Of a stretch of 51,933 bases of DNA, positions 47,701 through 51,933 are shown piece by piece. The translations under genes and the position numbers were made by a program. The stretch lies in assembly GCA_027604005.1 (NCBI GenBank), contig JADGJT010000141.1, positions 432 through 52,364 of the forward strand. The letters run 5' to 3'. The stretch comes from Dinochytrium kinnereticum (lineage: Eukaryota; Chytridiomycota; Chytridiomycetes; Chytridiales; Chytridiaceae). Each line of letters starts with the position of its first letter. The stretch's first letter is position 1. Below the pieces are notes generated by a model. It was not told the origin of the DNA. It worked only from the letters and a program-made list of their open reading frames with translations, and did not search any database.

Positions 47701-48717
47701 CCAACTCAGCTCTCACCAGCAAGCCTCGCCCGAATCTACCTTACCTCGTCCCTTGGAATCCACACCGCTCTCTCCACTCTCTCGGGCGGCAACGACCGAC
47801 ACTTTTTGAAAGTCCTTCTTGAACCGCTTGCGTTAACCGTTTGGAGCCTCGGATGTCGGATGGCTCGGCATGTTGAGGGTGCGAAGGACGTTGAGGGTCG
47901 GGCGGTGCTTTGGATTTCCAGGGAGAGTAGCAAGGAGGATGGCGAGATTTTGAGGTACGCTTCTACGAGTCTTTCGAGGTGTTGTGGGGAAGTTGATATT
48001 GGCGCAATGGATGTTGTTTCGAGGCGTCATCGGTTCAACACCCTCTCTCAAACGGTTTTACGATCGATCTTTGACGTTTCGTGTCCTCCTCTTTTTGCTC
48101 TCCCGACTGGTTCGCGCTACACGGTCTCAACAATTCCTATCCTTCGCATTCTTGCGGATCACCTTCGAACTGCGGAGATGTTCCGTGACCCCCTTGCTAA
48201 ATGGTGTTCGGCCTCGTTTGCCGTTATGGCTGCTTGGGCTGGTGTTGACGCAGATGGGTCAGACCCGACGGTGAAGAGAGCATTGCTTGCCGCCACCTCT
48301 GTCTTTTTGGAGTTGGATGGCGCTATTAGTAAAACCTTGTTAGCGGATGGAGGCTCTCAACACCCTGCGCTGTTTGTCGCATCTCTCGCTATGAATTATG
48401 GAATCATTCAGAGGGACGTGGGTGGTGACGCTGCTGATAAGGTTTTGGAATGCATTCTGGAGAAGGTTGGAGACAATATGAAGGGTTACGAAGAGGGATA
48501 TGTTGGACTTGTGGTTTCGCTTGTTGAATTTTGCGCGCTTTCGTGGGTATTGAGAAGCGGAGAAATGAAGGTTGGGAGGGATGTAGTTGTGAGGATGCGG
48601 ATGATGCTGCCTAGGTTTTCCGAAAGGACATGGGAGGGTATTGGAAGTGATGGGAAGGAGGTTAAGGTTGCGGTTGGGAGAATGGTGGATTGTGTTAGGG
48701 CTTGGACGGATGTTTGA
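44786..48717 (+). CDS. Sterol regulatory element-binding protein (SREBP/Sre1-type, membrane-bound bHLH factor)
   Basis: SREBPs sit in the ER as membrane hairpins and release an N-terminal bHLH factor when sterol or oxygen is low. Exons 44786-46061, 46159-47101, 47160-47527 and 47609-48717 join in phase to 1231 residues. The N-terminus is His/Gln-rich. An AT-hook (KKKRGRPPLK) lies at about 382-391. The bHLH begins near residue 480 with HNAIERRYRNNINQRISDLK; the Tyr in ERRYR replaces the Arg of ordinary bHLH proteins and is the SREBP signature. The loop holds an acidic/Lys insert, and helix 2 is NKATILRKATEYILHLKAEVE. Two membrane segments follow, near 643-660 (RMMAVLFMTAGILYV) and 732-760 (LGLWIAFKITLFAIGLFSILRIVFM), with a roughly 70-residue luminal loop. 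The long C-terminal domain would bind a SCAP-like partner. The Met at 44786 is the first ATG in frame. No RxxL site-1 protease motif is obvious in the loop. Confidence 0.9.
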
Positions 48718-49059
48718 GTTGTGCCTTTGACTTTCTGTGATTTTTTTTTTTGTTCTTTTTTTTCATTCTTTTGTTCTTTTTGTTGCTTTTTGTCTTCCCT
48801 TTGGGTTTAAACGGTTCATCATCATTCTTTTTCGATGTTTTTAGTTTGGCATGGGCCTCATTTTTTATTACCTTTGCCAACAATGGCGCGCAGTAACAAT
48901 AATTAAGAAAAAGGATATTACACGTTGAAGAAAAAGATAATGCCGATGCATGATGGTATCAAGCACTTATTCTTGGTCACTTCTTGGTGCATGTAGCTCG
49001 TATCCTCACTTAACATCTTTTTAAAAAACAACGACAACCTGTGAAACTCGGTACCGCAG
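48718..49059. other. Intergenic or intronic spacer between SREBP and the HECT fragment
   Basis: A T-rich tract (48740-48870) follows the SREBP stop, then about 190 bp of mixed sequence end in TACCGCAG, a good 3' splice-site shape. No upstream HECT-domain sequence is present here on either strand. Confidence 0.5.
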
Positions 49060-49470
49060 GAACTCATCTCTGTGTTTGACGAACGTGAGCTTGAGCTCCT
49101 CATTGGAGGTCTTGCTGAGATGGACGTTGATGATTGGAAGAAGCACACGGATTACCGAGGATACACTGAGAACGACGAGGTTGTTCAGTGGTTCTGGAAG
49201 TACGTTAAGCAGCTTGAGGCTGAGAAGAAGGCCAATTTGTTGCAGTTTGTTACTGGGACTTCGCGTATTTCTGTGAATGGGTTTAAGGATTTGCAGGGGA
49301 GTGATGGGCCTAGGAGGTTCACTATTGAGAAGACTGGGGAGTTGGAGCAGTTGCCAAAGTCTCATACTTGCTTCAATAGGCTGGAATTGCCGCCGTATAA
49401 GTTTTATGAGAAGCTGGCGGAGAAGTTGACTTTGGCGGTGGAGGAGGGTATGGGTTTTGGTGTCGAGTAA
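49060..49470 (+). pseudogene. Orphan C-terminal HECT lobe of a NEDD4/Rsp5-type E3 ubiquitin ligase (partial)
   Basis: An open stretch of 136 codons encodes the C-terminal part of a NEDD4/Rsp5 HECT domain at very high conservation. It contains [58 protein letters not shown] and [15 protein letters not shown], with the catalytic Cys codon at 49369-49371. It ends in a family-typical ...EEGMGFGVE. The rest of the ligase (C2, WW domains, HECT N-lobe) is absent from the whole window. Immediately upstream an AG acceptor (49058-49059) would allow it to be a terminal exon, but SREBP ends 342 bp away on the same strand. An in-frame TGA lies at 49042-49044. It is therefore a truncated copy, a terminal exon whose body lies elsewhere through misassembly, or a trans- or long-range-spliced exon. 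The strong conservation argues against old decay. Confidence 0.7.
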
Positions 49471-50719
49471 ACGTCTTTGTTGTTATTGTTGTTTTTTTCC
49501 TTGCCTCGCGTTCCTCTTACCGACTGGTTACTTTATTTTTCTGTTTTGAGTCGTTCTCCCTCACCACCTTATGTTGGATGTTGCTTTTTGTCCGCTCTCT
49601 GTCATTTGTTTCTTCTATTATTTTTTTTTAACTGCCCCATCCTCCGTCTTTTTTACCTCTTGCGTCATTGCATGATTATTCCTTGTCTTTTAAGAACGAT
49701 GCAACCTTTCTTCCCTTAGTTCGCTCCCTTGCCCTGCTCCCTTTTTTCTTTCTTTGATTCTTTTTTTTTTGTGTGTGTGTGTTTTGAGTTAGAGGTGGAA
49801 AAAAAGAAACTGAAAGTGGAAAAAAACTATAGAGACGGTTTGGACGGGGGTTTCAATGGCGATGGTTTTTGCTTTGGTTTTCTCTTTTTCTTGTTTTTTC
49901 GGCCTTGGGTTGATGAATGACCGCTTAGTTGGTGTTGTTTTTTTTCTTATCGCTTTCTTTACTCGCCTTGTTGTTGTTTGTTATTTTTTGCTCCTCGTTC
50001 CGGCTTTTGTTGATTCGATGTGTTTTTTATAGCCTAGGGTTGTTTGTTTTTTTTTTGTTTTTTTCTTTTACTTGACTCTTTCTTGGTACGGTTTTCTCTT
50101 TTCATTGTTTTGATGCTTACATTTTTGAGTATGTGGTGGAAGTATAATATTTCTGACCCTTGCTTGTCTGTTTGTTCTCTCTTTCTTTTCCGCGGTATCC
50201 ATGTCGATGCTCAACTTGGTGTTGTCCTGATTCCTTATGCCCCTTATTGTCCTTTTTGTGCTCTACCAGTGTTATGGGGATTGTTTTGTAGTCTGTTGTG
50301 TCCCCGGGCTTTGCGAACGCTGTTTGGGACTTGATGTTTCTTGCTTTTTGGTGGAGCAAGCTACGTTTTTTTGTTGTTTTTTTTTTTTTTTGCTTCCCTT
50401 GCTTCGTCGTTCTTTTTCGTACAATCCAAGATTGCCATGAGGCCCTGACAAGCCATATTCAGCATCCGTTTTATCCGTGTGTTGTTGCAAAGGCGTGGCT
50501 TGAACTGTTTCTAGTCGATGCTTCTGCCGTTGCTGGAGCCATTCGACACGGAAAGGAAGCGATTTGAGCAATTCATTAGATAGCCTGTTTGTCCGTGAAA
50601 GAGTTCTGCAATCATCAACCCGCCAAGCGACATGCCGAATAATTTCAAGAGGAATTTTAGTTGAAATTTGAAAGAAACATTTTTCAACAACAAAAATCGA
50701 CAAACATCAGCCATCCTCC
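49471..50719. other. T-rich non-coding stretch
   Basis: Long T runs and TTTTG words dominate to about 50410, the pattern seen behind other plus-strand genes here. The last 300 bp (50420-50719) are mixed sequence and form the promoter side of the CRN gene. Open frames are Phe/Leu-rich low-complexity strings. Confidence 0.5.
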
Positions 50720-51745
50720 ATGTTTCCTGTAGTTTGGTTTCTGCTCGTGGACTCTGCCTCAGGTCTGCCGTACAAAGGAACCACTGCTGACAAGGTCTCT
50801 GTTGCCTCTTCTGCTGATGTCGCCGACTTTCGAAAGGCTATCAAGGCCAAGAACTCCAACATGCTCTCTTCTGTGGATGCCGATGAACTCCTCGTCTACA
50901 AAAACAAGTCTTCCTTTGACAAGAGAAATGCTGCCGTCGATGAAGGAAAGGAAGAACCTCTGAATTCCTCTTGCCCCCTGGATGGTCTTGGAGAAACCGA
51001 AGAAGAAAAAGACATGCTCGTTGTTGTCGTCCCATCATCAAGAAGCTCCAGTCGAAGCACCTCAGCATCCGGTCTCACCCGAAAAGAGCCGAATCCCAAG
51101 AGAAAACAGCGGTGGATAGAACTCAATAGAATCCTCGAAGCAAACGCCAAAAAGTCGAAGACAAACGATTCGACAGCATATTCTTCCATCGCCTGGTATC
51201 AAATCGATAATGTTATCTACACAACAAAATATGTTCAACCGAGACGACATATGGATAATTCCCAGCTTAGTTTCTTCGCACAGTATCTCTCAATGACCAC
51301 CCATTGCTTTAGGGGTATTACCACCGGGAAGGATTCTAAGCGTCTTCATTTCATTGCTCCTGTATTGATGAGTGTCTGCATTCTTCTCGATGGGGATGTT
51401 GAAATTGTTGTCGAAGAGGATTTGGTTGGAAACTTCGTAAAAGCCCATAGTCATTTCGAATTCATGCTAAGACGCGGAAACAAAGCCGTCTGTATCGTTA
51501 CAGCGAAAAGAGGCAACTTTGATCAAGGCCTGGTACAGTGCTTTATCGGATGTGAAGTTGCGGCAGAAGTCAAGGGGTTGGATACTGTTTATGGAATCGT
51601 TACAGATTATATTGCGTGGCTTTTCGTGCGCAGTCTCGATGATAAGGTGGAGAGTGAAGAATGTTCTTTGCGTATAACGCCGAATGGCCCTCACCATGAT
51701 TCGCTCAAGGAAATTGCTGAAAAGATCTATGCGATGCTCTCATAG
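50720..51745 (+). CDS. Crinkler (CRN) family effector with PD-(D/E)XK-like C-terminal domain
   Basis: This is an intronless frame of 341 residues. The N-terminus follows the CRN header: a ubiquitin-like start (MFPVVWFLLVDSASGLPYKG), ADKVSVASSADVADFRKAIKAKN, VDADELLVYKN, and an MLVVVVP element at about 99-105 that corresponds to the HVLVVVP boundary motif of CRN proteins. A basic linker (KEPNPKRKQRW) may serve nuclear entry. The C-terminal domain (about 150-341) matches the nuclease-like CRN domain of oomycetes and chytrids: HFIAPVLMSVCILLDGDVEIVVEEDL, HFEFMLRRGNK, CIVTAKRGNFDQGL, VYGIVTDYIAWLFVRS and EIAEKIYAML. CRN proteins act in host or competitor nuclei or in conflict systems. At the usual E-x-K position the sequence reads T261-A-K263, so catalytic function is doubtful. 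No classical signal peptide is convincing. The ATG at 50720 matches the family start. Confidence 0.82.
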   Translation: MFPVVWFLLVDSASGLPYKGTTADKVSVASSADVADFRKAIKAKNSNMLSSVDADELLVYKNKSSFDKRNAAVDEGKEEPLNSSCPLDGLGETEEEKDMLVVVVPSSRSSSRSTSASGLTRKEPNPKRKQRWIELNRILEANAKKSKTNDSTAYSSIAWYQIDNVIYTTKYVQPRRHMDNSQLSFFAQYLSMTTHCFRGITTGKDSKRLHFIAPVLMSVCILLDGDVEIVVEEDLVGNFVKAHSHFEFMLRRGNKAVCIVTAKRGNFDQGLVQCFIGCEVAAEVKGLDTVYGIVTDYIAWLFVRSLDDKVESEECSLRITPNGPHHDSLKEIAEKIYAMLS

Positions 51746-51760
51746 TAAAATCAAAGGTTC

Positions 51761-51766
51761 AATAAA
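51761..51766 (+). terminator. Polyadenylation signal AATAAA
   Basis: The canonical hexamer lies 16 bp after the CRN stop codon, just before a 10-bp perfect inverted repeat. Confidence 0.5.
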
Positions 51767-51770
51767 GGAA

Positions 51771-51803
51771 TATCACAAATTTATTTTACATTCAAATTTG
51801 TGA
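51771..51803. repeat. Inverted repeat (10-bp arms) behind the CRN gene
   Basis: TCACAAATTT and AAATTTGTGA are perfect inverted arms separated by an AT-rich loop of about 11 nt. In RNA it would form a hairpin in the 3' UTR. A second small inverted repeat (TATTATTT/AAATAATA) follows at about 51827-51848. Confidence 0.6.
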
Positions 51804-51933
51804 AACTCGGGCCTTCCTCACAATCTATTATTTTTCAATAAATAATAAGGTAGTTGCCAAGGAGTTGCGCAGATGAATATCTTGCGACAAACATCAATGC
51901 AAGTCCCCTATTCGCTATTCGATAAGTGAATAG

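Noticed and set aside
49021..49365. 114-residue minus-strand open frame over the HECT fragment
   Set aside because: The plus strand encodes an unmistakable HECT C-lobe, so the minus frame is a shadow.
1..51933. CRISPR arrays, rRNA, tRNA genes and full transposons
   Set aside because: None was recognised by reading; the direct repeats seen are microsatellites or the coding 66-bp repeat. A tRNA scan could still find one I missed.

Overview
This window is nuclear DNA of an early-diverging, probably zoosporic, fungus. The genes are intron-rich, with introns mostly of 28 to 110 nt. They encode fungal families: a class IV/CHS3-type chitin synthase, a Psr1-type phosphatase, a mitochondrial MSH1, Pwp1, an Nvj2-type SMP protein, a UPF0658-type Golgi protein and an SREBP. 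A Crinkler (CRN) effector at the right end and a secreted ADP-ribosyltransferase-like protein suggest a chytrid-like organism with host- or competitor-directed proteins. The species cannot be read from the sequence. All exon models below were built by hand from splice-site phase and family resemblance.

Left part (1-11.6 kb): low-complexity A-rich DNA, a Psr1-like phosphatase (minus), an AT-rich microsatellite mosaic, the chitin synthase (plus), and a secreted protein (minus) that joins an R-STS-E ADP-ribosyltransferase-like domain to a histone-H1-like Lys/Ala repeat tail. That fusion is the most unusual gene in the window.

Middle (13-30.3 kb): a run of conserved genes. These are glutamate-cysteine ligase GSH1 (plus), convergent with mitochondrial mismatch-repair MSH1 (minus, containing an assembly gap), then an M13 metallopeptidase (minus) and the Pwp1 WD40 protein (minus). 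Pwp1 is divergent from an arrestin-like protein (plus), which is convergent with a large SMP/PH lipid-transfer protein of the Nvj2/TEX2 type (minus).

Right part (30.6-51.9 kb): a Vhc1-type cation-chloride cotransporter (plus), an unrecognised small gene (plus), a UPF0658-like Golgi membrane protein (minus), an FLVCR/SLC49-like MFS transporter (plus), a condensation/acyltransferase-type protein (plus), a full-length SREBP with two membrane segments and two SRE-core sequences upstream (plus), an orphan HECT C-lobe (plus), and a CRN effector whose nuclease-like domain seems to have lost its catalytic Glu.

The genes do not form a pathway cluster. Recurrent architectural themes are T-rich sense-strand 3' flanks, very short introns and small divergent promoters. 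No tRNA, rRNA, transposon or CRISPR array was recognised.
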